DNA from: a bacterium
GTDB taxonomy: Bacteria; Zhuqueibacterota; Zhuqueibacteria; Residuimicrobiales; Krinioviventaceae
Length of the DNA: 64,000 nucleotides
Assembly (NCBI GenBank): GCA_029561455.1
Contig: JAKQIY010000006.1
Location: 62,001 to 126,000, forward strand
Reading direction: 5' to 3'
Position 1 is the first letter of the stretch, and the number at the start of each line of letters is the position of its first letter. This document shows, piece by piece, positions 1-7,783 of this stretch. Both the position numbers and the translations under genes were made by a program. The notes beneath the pieces were generated by a model. The model was not told the origin of the DNA. It was given only the letters and a program-made list of their open reading frames with translations, and did not search any database.

Positions 1-1
1 G

Positions 2-553
2 AGCTATCTTATGTTGAAGCAGCGGGACTCGGTGGGGCTGGTAACCTTTGATAAAAAGATCCGCAAATATCTGCCGCCGCGTTCGGTAAACACTTATTTG
101 CCGGTCATTTTGCAGCAATTACATAAAACCCGCACCGGCACGCAAACCAATATATCCGCAACCTTTCACCAGATGGCGGAGCGGATCAAACGGCGCGGCC
201 TGATCATTATCTTGTCAGATTTAATGGACGATCCCGATAAAGTGATCTCCGGCCTGAAGCATTTTCGCCACAACAAGCATGAAGTCGTGGTATTTCATAT
301 TCTCGATCCACTGGAACGCACCTTTAATTTCGGGCAGGATGCAACCTTTATCGACCTGGAAACCAACGAAAAAATGGCCACTCAACCCTGGCACATTCGT
401 GCGGAATATCGCAAGCTGCTGGCAAAATTTATTGAAACATATAAAAATCAATGTCTGGCCAACCGTATTGATTATGTTTTGATGGACACACAAGAGAACT
501 TTGACCGGGCTTTGATGCAATACCTGGTAAAGAGAAAACGAATTGGCGGGTAA
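2..553 (+). CDS. DUF58 domain protein, C-terminal part (5' cut by window edge)
   Basis: The frame is open to the left edge, so this is the C-terminal ~184 residues of a longer protein. The residues GLVTFDKK near the start and the later block LIIILSDLMDD fit the von Willebrand A-like fold of DUF58 proteins, which are usually encoded with MoxR ATPases and BatA-like membrane proteins. The MoxR partner would lie outside the window. Function is unknown beyond a likely protein-interaction or chaperone-linked role. The next gene starts 35 bp downstream on the same strand and may be co-transcribed. Confidence 0.8.
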   Translation, partial: SYLMLKQRDSVGLVTFDKKIRKYLPPRSVNTYLPVILQQLHKTRTGTQTNISATFHQMAERIKRRGLIIILSDLMDDPDKVISGLKHFRHNKHEVVVFHILDPLERTFNFGQDATFIDLETNEKMATQPWHIRAEYRKLLAKFIETYKNQCLANRIDYVLMDTQENFDRALMQYLVKRKRIGG

Positions 554-588
554 CATAAAACCGGTAATTACGGCGGGGTGCAATTAAA

Positions 589-2142
589 ATGAATCCATAT
601 TTTTTATGGCTGGGAATACTTGCCGTTATATTTGTGGTCTTTTTTATCGGCAGGTGGCGCAAGGCAAGGAAACAATCCAGGTTCCAGGCGCGCTTGTTTA
701 TCCTGTTTTTCCTGTTTGTGCTGGCGCCGACTATTCTGCTTTTAACAATTGCCGGTTCGCTTTTTACCAAGAGCAGCCGGCTGCTCAATCCCCCGGAAAT
801 TGAACAAGCGCTGTCGCAATCCCTGGATATTTTACGCCTGCACTTTGAACAAAAGGCGGAATCATTTATTAAAGAATACCCGGATTTCAAACAGCTCAAC
901 CGGCATATTCTTGAGAAAAACGAACTGGATTATGCCGGGATTTTGCACATACAGAGCGGTCAAGTGGTCATGGAACAATTCCAAAGCATTAATCCGGCGA
1001 TTAGCCGGCCGCTCGGCGATCTTGCCCCCGCCAGTTTTGAAATGTTGAAAAACGACGGCTTTGCGGCCCAGAATGTTACCAGTCAGGGCCGGTACTATTA
1101 TGAATATTACCGGTTACAGCCGGACTCGATGATAATCCTGGCCGCTTTTGCCATAACCCAATCGCAACTGCAAACCCGGCAGGACATATCACGGGTTTTA
1201 AAGAATTACACGTCGCTCAGTTTGTTTCGCGAGACCATACTTGAAAAAAAACTGATCTGGGTTTTTGCTATCATCTTGCTGATTTTGCTGGCGTTGATTT
1301 CCTTTCAACTGGCAAATATTATTTCCAAAGGGATTGGCGGGCCGATCAAACAATTAAGTGACGGGATGCGGCGAATTGGAGCCGGCGACCTGGCTCACCG
1401 TCTGCACTTTAAAGCGGATGATGAGATCGGTTACCTGGTCGAATCCTTTAACCGCATGGCGGAAGAACTGCTGGTCAGTCGTGAAAGCCTGAAACGGGCG
1501 GAACGCGCAGCCGCCTGGCGCGATGTGGCAAGACAAATTTCCCATGAACTGAAAAACCCTCTTACCCCTATCGAATTATCCCTGTACCGGCTTAAAACCA
1601 GTATGGGTGATACCATCGCCAATAATGAAGACCTGGCCGAATCACTGCGAATAATAGAAGAAGAAATTGCCTCCATGCGGCGGCTGGCCGGCGAGTTTTC
1701 GGAATTTGCCCGCATGCCGCAATTACAGTTACAGGAAGAAGATATAATTTCTATCATCAGCGATTCCGCCAGGCTGTATGGCGATCACCCCATTCATCTG
1801 AATCTGCCCGACGCCTTGCCTGCCAGGCAGCTCGACCGCGAACAGATGCGCCGGGTGTTCAATAATCTGCTCAAAAATGCTATCGAAGCCTCTGCGCCGA
1901 CAGCGCCGGTAACTATAAATGCCGAGGTACAAAATCAGAAAATCCTTATCCGCATCAGCGATAGCGGTTGCGGCATGGATGAAAACGAACTGGCGCGGGT
2001 GTTCGATCCCTATTTTACAACCAAAAAAGACGGTACCGGGTTAGGGCTTTTTATTGTACAACGTATTATTACCGACCACGGCGGCGAGTTGAGTATTGCC
2101 AGCTCAAAAGGCCGGGGCACTACTGTAACTATAATTCTCTAA
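589..2142 (+). CDS. NtrY-like membrane sensor histidine kinase
   Basis: This 517-residue kinase should autophosphorylate on a histidine and pass phosphate to a response regulator. Two N-terminal membrane helices lie around residues 3-21 and 35-57, a periplasmic sensing part follows, and a third helix is at about 222-244. A HAMP domain spans about 245-300. The H-box ISHELKNP has the phospho-acceptor at about His319, the N-box NNLLKNAIEAS lies near 425-435, and G-boxes DSGCGMD and GTGLGLF follow. Layout and H-box match the NtrY group. No response regulator is adjacent, so its partner is unknown; the NtrC-like regulator at 19043-20398 has its own kinase. Confidence 0.93.
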   Translation: MNPYFLWLGILAVIFVVFFIGRWRKARKQSRFQARLFILFFLFVLAPTILLLTIAGSLFTKSSRLLNPPEIEQALSQSLDILRLHFEQKAESFIKEYPDFKQLNRHILEKNELDYAGILHIQSGQVVMEQFQSINPAISRPLGDLAPASFEMLKNDGFAAQNVTSQGRYYYEYYRLQPDSMIILAAFAITQSQLQTRQDISRVLKNYTSLSLFRETILEKKLIWVFAIILLILLALISFQLANIISKGIGGPIKQLSDGMRRIGAGDLAHRLHFKADDEIGYLVESFNRMAEELLVSRESLKRAERAAAWRDVARQISHELKNPLTPIELSLYRLKTSMGDTIANNEDLAESLRIIEEEIASMRRLAGEFSEFARMPQLQLQEEDIISIISDSARLYGDHPIHLNLPDALPARQLDREQMRRVFNNLLKNAIEASAPTAPVTINAEVQNQKILIRISDSGCGMDENELARVFDPYFTTKKDGTGLGLFIVQRIITDHGGELSIASSKGRGTTVTIIL

Positions 2143-2164
2143 GTCTGTAGGGGAATGATATTTT

Positions 2165-2190
2165 ATCGGGAAATTATCCCGATCAATTGT
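2165..2190 (+). terminator. Probable rho-independent terminator
   Basis: A perfect 7-bp stem (ATCGGGA / TCCCGAT, loop AATTA) lies 23 bp after the kinase stop codon and is followed by a modest T-rich stretch. The short T run makes the call moderate. Confidence 0.5.
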
Positions 2191-2303
2191 TGTTTTTCAA
2201 GGATATAAATACACAAGCAATAGAGTTGCTAAAAGTATAAAGAAATAAACCCACAAGGCAGTTTTGTAAAAGGGGAAAAGCAATTGAGAGAATAATGCAG
2301 GAA

Positions 2304-2720
2304 CTACCGGAACATGGCCTTTATACTACCCCATGTATGCCGGGTTGAAGATATTTGCGGGGTTACCTGTACAACCTGGTTTATATCGGTTTTGGAACCG
2401 GCAGCGTCATTATTAACATAATCGATCTTGTAATAATAAGAACGGCCTTCGCTCTTGAAAACCGATTCGTCAATAAAAGTATAGGTTTTTTCACCGGAAG
2501 CGGCAGTTGCAGGAATAAATCGTATATGATTAAAATTAACACCATCAAAACTGCGGTAAACATTATACCCTTTGATGTTGGATTCGGAAGAAACGATCCA
2601 TTTGATTTTTACTTTATCGATTCCTAATGACTCGGCACTGAATTGGTTAACCACCACTCCGGCATAACCGGTCACAAAGATCAAAAAAAGTGCAACAACA
2701 AAAAGTATTCTCGATTTCAT
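2304..2720 (-). CDS. Small secreted fibronectin type III-like protein
   Basis: A 138-residue protein with a signal peptide (MKSRILFVVALFLIFVTGYA) and one FnIII-like beta sandwich. The pattern KIKW, IKGYNVYRS and YYYKIDYVN is typical of such domains in FCB bacteria. The tail after about residue 125 (TWGSIKAMFR) is basic and conserved-looking but is not the FlgD-like sorting domain seen elsewhere here. It stands alone on its strand. Function is unknown; an exported or surface role is inferred from the signal peptide. Confidence 0.7.
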   Translation of the reverse strand: MKSRILFVVALFLIFVTGYAGVVVNQFSAESLGIDKVKIKWIVSSESNIKGYNVYRSFDGVNFNHIRFIPATAASGEKTYTFIDESVFKSEGRSYYYKIDYVNNDAAGSKTDINQVVQVTPQISSTRHTWGSIKAMFR

Positions 2721-3016
2721 TTACCACCCGATTTAATTAATGATATATACAATTTTAATATCCTGAATATTTTTCAAAAAATCAAGTGATTTTTTATTTT
2801 TTTTCATTCTTATTTAAATTCATAACATTAACCAACCCTTTAAAAAGTGAGTCAACTACAGGATAACCAGAAAAATAATATCACTTTATAACAATAGCTG
2901 CATAAATAAAGGATGCGTAAACTTGTCATCACTGAATTGAATTCTTTTGTTGACTTTGACACATTTTTTTATAAATTTTAGGGTGCAAAATTGGTCAATT
3001 TAAAATTGACCTTGTC
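2721..3016. other. AT-rich intergenic region before rpoD
   Basis: This gap of almost 300 bp separates divergent genes and holds no ORF. It contains long A/T runs, a TTGACT/TTGACA-like box near 2950-2961 that may be part of the sigma-factor promoter, and a palindrome listed separately. No convincing -10 hexamer at standard spacing was found. Confidence 0.6.
2993..3011. promoter_or_regulatory. Perfect palindrome upstream of the primary sigma-factor gene
   Basis: GGTCAATTTAAAATTGACC is a perfect inverted repeat of two 9-bp arms around one base. It ends 5 bp before a TTG codon and 29 bp before the preferred GTG start of rpoD. It could be an operator or an mRNA hairpin affecting translation. The symmetry is seen directly; the role is inferred. 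Confidence 0.5.
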
Positions 3017-3040
3017 TTGGCGAACGGTGGAGTGCGAGAC

Positions 3041-3898
3041 GTGACAGGACGAAACACATCAACTAATCAGTATACCGAAGATTCGCTGGACAAATATCTT
3101 CGTGAAATTAGTAGTGTAAAATTACTGACACCGGAAGAAGAAATCGAATACGCCAGACGTATCAAAGAAGGTGACCATGAAGCTCTGGAAAAACTAACGA
3201 AAGCAAATTTACGCTTTGTTGTGAGTGTGGCAAAACAATACCAGAGCCAGGGGCTGTCGCTGGGCGATCTCATCAATGCCGGTAACCTGGGTTTGATTAA
3301 AGCGGCCAGCAGATTTGATGAAACGAGAGGTTTTAAATTTATTTCTTATGCTGTATGGTGGATACGCCAATCCATACTGCAATCGCTGGCTGAACAATCC
3401 AGAATTGTCAGATTGCCATTAAACAGGATCGGCGTTCTGAATAGAATTGAAAAATTATTTTCCAACCTTGAACAGCAGTTTGAACGGGAACCTTCTGCAG
3501 CAGAAATAGCTAATGAGCTGCATATAACAATATGGGATGTATTTGAAGCAATGAACGCACAGGGTAATTACCTGTCCCTGGATGCGCCGTTCAAAAGAGA
3601 AGATGAAAATAAACTGGTCGATTTGCTGGAAAATAAGGAACAGCCGTCGCCGGATAAAGCCCTGTTAAGAGAATCGCTATTTATTGAAATAAAAAATGCC
3701 CTGGCAACACTGAGTAAAAGAGAAGCGGAAGTAATAAAACTATATTTTGGTTTAGGCCTTGAACACTCTTTAACCCTTGAAGAAATTGGCGAAAAATTCC
3801 AATTAACCAGGGAACGGGTTCGGCAAATCAAGGAAAAAGCATTACGGCGATTGCGTCATGCTTCACGCAGTAAACTTTTAAGAAAATACCTGGAATAG
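3041..3898 (+). CDS. rpoD: Primary RNA polymerase sigma factor (RpoD/SigA, short form)
   Basis: This sigma-70 family factor directs RNA polymerase to promoters. SLDKYLREI marks region 1.2, [11 protein letters not shown] and [10 protein letters not shown] mark region 2, and [10 protein letters not shown] is the -10 recognition helix. Region 3 follows, and the region 4.2 helix-turn-helix contains [10 protein letters not shown] and [16 protein letters not shown] near the end. Region 1.1 is missing, as in the short RpoD of Bacteroidota and relatives. A TTG at 3017 would add eight residues but has no ribosome site; GTG at 3041 has GGTGGAG 8 bp upstream, so it is preferred. Promoter hexamers elsewhere here (TTGACA/TATATT) fit a factor of this class. 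Confidence 0.95.
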   Translation: MTGRNTSTNQYTEDSLDKYLREISSVKLLTPEEEIEYARRIKEGDHEALEKLTKANLRFVVSVAKQYQSQGLSLGDLINAGNLGLIKAASRFDETRGFKFISYAVWWIRQSILQSLAEQSRIVRLPLNRIGVLNRIEKLFSNLEQQFEREPSAAEIANELHITIWDVFEAMNAQGNYLSLDAPFKREDENKLVDLLENKEQPSPDKALLRESLFIEIKNALATLSKREAEVIKLYFGLGLEHSLTLEEIGEKFQLTRERVRQIKEKALRRLRHASRSKLLRKYLE

Positions 3899-3935
3899 GC
3901 GACCAGATTTTTTTTTAAAAATTCAAATTTTTTCC

Positions 3936-3964
3936 TTGACATATCCTTAATATATTGTTATATT
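3936..3964 (+). promoter_or_regulatory. Sigma-70 promoter of the M23 peptidase gene
   Basis: TTGACA at 3936-3941 and TATATT at 3959-3964 are separated by exactly 17 bp. This is a near-consensus promoter about 97 bp upstream of the ATG at 4061, which leaves a leader of roughly 90 nt. Confidence 0.8.
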
Positions 3965-4060
3965 TGTGTAACTTTAGTATCTATCTCCCCGCCTTTTCCC
4001 GGATACAAAGTAAATCACGCATCTTATGGGTCATGAGAAACGCAATACAAAAGGTAAACT

Positions 4061-4984
4061 ATGCAAGATAAACGAATAAAGTTAATTTATTTTTCTATGG
4101 GGGGATCGGATGTAAAACAAATCAGTTTAGGTTGGAAAAAAATTATCGGTTTATTATCGCTAAGTTTCATATTTGTATTACTTTGTGTCTTTCTCACACT
4201 CCAGTTGTTTACCGACTTTTTCCATAACTGGCAGGTAGCACGACTCTCCAAATCCAACACCCAGCTTGAACAATTACTCACCGAAATGGGGCAAAAAATC
4301 GACAAAATTGAAACCAAAGTCAAGTACCTTGAAAAAGAAGATGACGACCTGCGCGTTTTTGTCGATTTACCGGTAATTGGCAGCGACATCAAAGAACTGG
4401 GTATAGGTGGTAATTCGGAAAACACTTTTGCTAATTATAATTCCATAGAAGATGATGCTTTAAACCAGGCAATTAAAATTCAGCGCATGATCGAAAACAT
4501 GGAACAGCGAGTGTCATTGGCTTCCGAAAGCCGTAACGAGATCATGAAAAAGTATAATGAAGATTTACGTCAACTTAAACATACCCCTTCAATCCGCCCT
4601 GTTCTGAGTGGTAGAATAACCGCAATTTTTGGCCTTCGTTTAGATCCCTTTGTTGATAAATATAAACCCCATGAAGGTATAGATATTTCCGCTCCGCGCG
4701 GTACCGATGTTTACGCCGCCGCCGACGGTCGTGTTGTTGAAGTTCAGCAAAAATACGAACCGAACAAAGGTTTTGGAAAATATATCATTATCGATCATGG
4801 CTATGGTTTTCAAACCCGCTATGCACACTTGCATAAAATCATGGTTTCCCGCGGCCAGAAAGTTAAACGGTATGATATAATCGGTAAAGTTGGCGACACA
4901 GGAAGATCTACCGGTCCGCACCTCCATTATGAGGTGATGGTTGACGGCAAGAAACGCGATCCCAATAAATATGTAATAGATTGA
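4061..4984 (+). CDS. Membrane-anchored M23 family metallopeptidase
   Basis: A 307-residue cell-wall peptidase, or activator of one, with an N-terminal cytoplasmic tail, a membrane helix at about 28-50 and a coiled coil at about 55-95. The C-terminal LytM/M23 domain covers roughly 190-300. Zinc-site motifs are visible: HEGIDIS (H-x3-D), YAHLHK and GPHLHYEV (H-x-H), so it looks catalytically intact. The anchored layout resembles the M23 proteins that process peptidoglycan during division or shape control. AAAGGT sits just before the ATG. It is a single-gene unit with its own promoter and terminator. Confidence 0.92.
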   Translation: MQDKRIKLIYFSMGGSDVKQISLGWKKIIGLLSLSFIFVLLCVFLTLQLFTDFFHNWQVARLSKSNTQLEQLLTEMGQKIDKIETKVKYLEKEDDDLRVFVDLPVIGSDIKELGIGGNSENTFANYNSIEDDALNQAIKIQRMIENMEQRVSLASESRNEIMKKYNEDLRQLKHTPSIRPVLSGRITAIFGLRLDPFVDKYKPHEGIDISAPRGTDVYAAADGRVVEVQQKYEPNKGFGKYIIIDHGYGFQTRYAHLHKIMVSRGQKVKRYDIIGKVGDTGRSTGPHLHYEVMVDGKKRDPNKYVID

Positions 4985-4990
4985 ATTCAA

Positions 4991-5019
4991 GCCTGCCATT
5001 ACCGGCAGGCTTTTTTTTT
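4991..5019 (+). terminator. Strong rho-independent terminator
   Basis: A perfect stem GCCTGCC / GGCAGGC with a six-base loop is followed directly by nine T residues, 6 bp after the peptidase stop codon. Confidence 0.92.
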
Positions 5020-5062
5020 ATCGGGCTGCTCCAGGGTAAATTTTTTGAGTGGAATAATTATA

Positions 5063-6079
5063 ATGACCGGCAGAATTTTTTCACTAGCTTTTTTCATTTT
5101 ACTATTATCAGGCAGAGTAAGTTCTGCCCAGCCCGATTTTGCGGTAATTAACCGTGGTATTGAACTGACCATCAGTGAACAATACGATAGCGCATTGCAC
5201 GTATTTAATGCGCTCATTAACCAGGAACCGGAACATCCGGCCGGCTATTTTCTCACTGCAGCGTTGTGGCAATCGAAAATGATGGATTTTGAGACCGGGC
5301 AATGGGAAAATGAATTTTATCACAATATAGATAAAGCTATTGCATTAGCCAAACTCTACCTGGAAAAAAATCCCGCCGATGCTTTTGCGCATTTTTACCT
5401 GGGTGGAGCCATGTCTTATAAAAGTTTTCAACTGGCGCGTAATAAAAAATATATCCCCGCAATCAGTATGGCCCTGAAATCTATATCATCATTAAATAAA
5501 ACCATTGAACTCGATTCGACAATCTGTGACAGTTACCTTGGTGTTGGCAGTTATTTATACTGGCGGAGTAAAATTACCCAAAAAATTGCCTGGCTGCCCT
5601 TTTTCTCCGACCAGAGAAAAGAAGGCATTGCCGACTTGCTTCAAGCCCGCGATTGCGGCCGCTTTTCCAAATGGGCGGCGCTCTCTAACCTTGCCTGGAT
5701 ATATATTGAAGAAAAAGAGTATGAAAAAGCATTGCAAATCTCCAGGGATGGTTTGAACAAGTTCCCCGGGAGTCGTTTTTTTATGTGGCCGCTGGGAGAA
5801 GCGCAATTAAAAAGTGAAAAATGGCCTGAAGCTATAGTAACATATAACAATTTGCTTGTTTCAGTTCAAAAAGAAACAATCAATAACCATTATAATGAAA
5901 TTGTTATTTATCTGAAACTGGCCAAATGTTATCGGGCTAGTCATAAAAATGAACAGGCCTTTAACGCTTGCCAACAGGTTATAAATATTGAACCGGCGGC
6001 AGAAGTAATGGACAGGGCAAAAGAGAAAAAGCAGGAAGCGATCAAGCTGTTATCGGAGATTAACCGGGAAAATCAATAA
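5063..6079 (+). CDS. Secreted tetratricopeptide-repeat protein
   Basis: About 338 residues with a signal peptide (cleavage near VSSA-QPDF) followed by TPR-like helical pairs. Examples are AHFYLGGAMSYKSF, SNLAWIYIEEKEYEKAL and LAKCYRASHKNEQAF. TPR solenoids act as protein-protein scaffolds, and this one should be periplasmic. The ATG at 5063 is chosen because it gives a clean signal peptide and has GAGTGGA upstream; an in-frame TTG at 5045 would only add six residues. It converges on the minus-strand gene at 6073 with a 7-bp overlap of coding ends. Partner unknown. Confidence 0.8.
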   Translation: MTGRIFSLAFFILLLSGRVSSAQPDFAVINRGIELTISEQYDSALHVFNALINQEPEHPAGYFLTAALWQSKMMDFETGQWENEFYHNIDKAIALAKLYLEKNPADAFAHFYLGGAMSYKSFQLARNKKYIPAISMALKSISSLNKTIELDSTICDSYLGVGSYLYWRSKITQKIAWLPFFSDQRKEGIADLLQARDCGRFSKWAALSNLAWIYIEEKEYEKALQISRDGLNKFPGSRFFMWPLGEAQLKSEKWPEAIVTYNNLLVSVQKETINNHYNEIVIYLKLAKCYRASHKNEQAFNACQQVINIEPAAEVMDRAKEKKQEAIKLLSEINRENQ

Positions 6080-6537
6080 CTGGCAGATCGCCTTTTTTTG
6101 AAGGCAATATAAATTTCGCTTAGCACAATCATCGCTACCCACAGCGGTATAAAACGCAGGGGTTCTTCCGGCCAGAACAAGCCGATTTCCCCGCTCTGCC
6201 ATGAGAACGGGAAAAACCAGTAATAACCACCAAACAGGTGCTTTTGTAAAGCATCGAGCAGAAAATGCACAGCTGCGCCGGTAAGTAAAAAAATAAATAC
6301 TTTACGGCGAATTTCTTGTGAAAACAGTTCAGCTAATAGCAAACACGAGAAAAAAATAAATACTGGGGTATGGCAGGCGACCGTATATTGAGCTAATTCC
6401 GGGATCAGGATATACAAAGGGCGCGATACCAGGTCGGGCAGCACAGCGCCAAGATAAAAAACCGCCCGGAACCTGTGCATCGGTTCAGGCCGGGCAATGA
6501 AATATGCGGCAGTGAAATGGGTTAACAAGTCCGGCAT
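6073..6537 (-). CDS. Membrane-bound metal-dependent hydrolase-like protein (YdjM/DUF457 type)
   Basis: About 154 residues with several membrane helices and histidines at helix edges: LLTHFTAAY at the start, VLPDLVSRP, ACHTPVF and VHFLLDALQKH. This spacing is characteristic of the YdjM-like membrane hydrolase family, whose substrates are mostly unknown. ATG at 6537 shares one base with the TGA of the upstream gene (TGATG) and has GGGAAAG upstream, so it is preferred to the ATG at 6552. Translational coupling to the upstream gene is likely. Confidence 0.75.
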   Translation of the reverse strand: MPDLLTHFTAAYFIARPEPMHRFRAVFYLGAVLPDLVSRPLYILIPELAQYTVACHTPVFIFFSCLLLAELFSQEIRRKVFIFLLTGAAVHFLLDALQKHLFGGYYWFFPFSWQSGEIGLFWPEEPLRFIPLWVAMIVLSEIYIAFKKRRSASY

Positions 6538-6986
6538 CAGGTTCTTTCCCAAAAAGAATAACTTTTGCGATCAAAGGTAAAAGAGGCGCCCAAAAAGATC
6601 ATAACCAGAACCACCGGTAACAGCGAAACCAGTATTTTATAGCGTTGTCCCTTTGCAACATGGAGATCTACCAGTTCCAGCCAGCCATCTTGATGAAAAA
6701 TTGCAATAATTGAAATATAATCCCCCGGCGCCAGACCGGCAGGATCGCCTTTTACATTTACTATCCTGCCAAACTGATGTATACTAAATCCATCGGCACA
6801 AATTTCTTTTACTGTAATTGCTGCACCCAATGATAATGTTTTACCATCATATCTGGCCGGTTCTTTAAAACACATATCAAGAGTTACGGCCGGATTACCG
6901 GTTTTGCCATAAATTAAAAGCCCTGACAGTACCAGGATATACAAAGTGATCCTGAATAAACGCGCAGTTCTTTGCTTATTTATCAA
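6537..6986 (-). CDS. Hypothetical membrane protein with possible OB-fold domain
   Basis: I do not recognise this gene with certainty. The protein has a membrane helix near the N terminus (LYILVLSGLLIYG), a ~70-residue beta-rich middle part (YDGKTLSLGAAITV ... IVNVKGDPAGLAPGDYISI) that looks like an OB-fold, and a second helix near the C terminus (LVSLLPVVLVMIFLGA). The longest frame opens with ATG at 7043 but would overlap suhB by 68 bp, so a TTG near 6986 is suggested; the start is uncertain. It sits between suhB and the hydrolase-like gene in one operon. Confidence 0.6.
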   Translation of the reverse strand: MINKQRTARLFRITLYILVLSGLLIYGKTGNPAVTLDMCFKEPARYDGKTLSLGAAITVKEICADGFSIHQFGRIVNVKGDPAGLAPGDYISIIAIFHQDGWLELVDLHVAKGQRYKILVSLLPVVLVMIFLGASFTFDRKSYSFWERT

Positions 6987-7764
6987 TTCTGCCTTTGAAT
7001 ACTTTTTTGATAATATCCAACATGAATTTATGACACAGGACATTGGAAGCGACTACATTACCCGTCCATATCGGGCAATCGTTACCGGCAAAATCGGTAA
7101 CCTTGCCCCCGGCTTCTTTAACCAGTAAATAGCCGGCGGCAATATCCCATGGGGAAAGGCCAATCTCCCAAAAACCTTCACAGCGTCCACAAGCCAGGTA
7201 ACTCAGGTCGAGCGCTGCCGAACCAAGCCGGCGGATGCCGCTTACCTGCATAAACAACAGCTTGAATGCCTGCAGGTACAGATCCAAATGTTCTTTTATA
7301 CGAAAAGGGAAGCCGGTAGTTAACAGACTCTTGGCCGGGTCCTCAATATCGGATACATGGACAGGATTGCCATTTAAAGTAGCTCCTTTACCCTTTTCCG
7401 CAACAAACAATTCCTCCCGCATCGGGTCATAGATCACACCCAGCACAACTTCCTGGTTATGTTCAAGGGCTATGGATATAGAGAAACCGGGAAAGCCATG
7501 AATGTAATTGGTAGTGCCATCAAGGGGATCGATGATCCAGCGATATTCGGCTTTGTCATCCCTGGCAGTTTCTTCCGCATAGAATTTGTGATCCGGATAT
7601 TGTTCCCTGATGATGGATATAATGGTTTTTTCTGAATTTTGATCGACAAAGGTGACAAAATCAAATTTTTGTTTCACATCAATTTGTGTATTGACAATCT
7701 TGCCAAAGTTTTCTTTTAATATTTTTCCAGCTTCCAAAGCGGCTGTTATTGCAACTTGTTTCAT
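6976..7764 (-). CDS. suhB: Inositol-1-monophosphatase family protein
   Basis: A 262-residue Mg-dependent phosphatase that hydrolyses inositol monophosphates or related sugar phosphates. All metal-site motifs are present: AEETARDD, IIDPLDGTTNYIHGF (DPLDGT) and the C-terminal SPWDIAAGYLLVKEAGG. SuhB members can also act in transcription antitermination, which cannot be judged from sequence. It follows mutS2 with a 19-bp gap on the same strand. Confidence 0.93.
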   Translation of the reverse strand: MKQVAITAALEAGKILKENFGKIVNTQIDVKQKFDFVTFVDQNSEKTIISIIREQYPDHKFYAEETARDDKAEYRWIIDPLDGTTNYIHGFPGFSISIALEHNQEVVLGVIYDPMREELFVAEKGKGATLNGNPVHVSDIEDPAKSLLTTGFPFRIKEHLDLYLQAFKLLFMQVSGIRRLGSAALDLSYLACGRCEGFWEIGLSPWDIAAGYLLVKEAGGKVTDFAGNDCPIWTGNVVASNVLCHKFMLDIIKKVFKGRIDK

Positions 7765-7783
7765 TATGTTTTTTTGCTCCTGC

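Noticed and set aside
2956-2975. TTGACA with nearby TATAAA as the rpoD promoter
   Set aside because: The hexamers are only 8 bp apart; with other pairings the -10 box is poor, so no firm promoter was listed.
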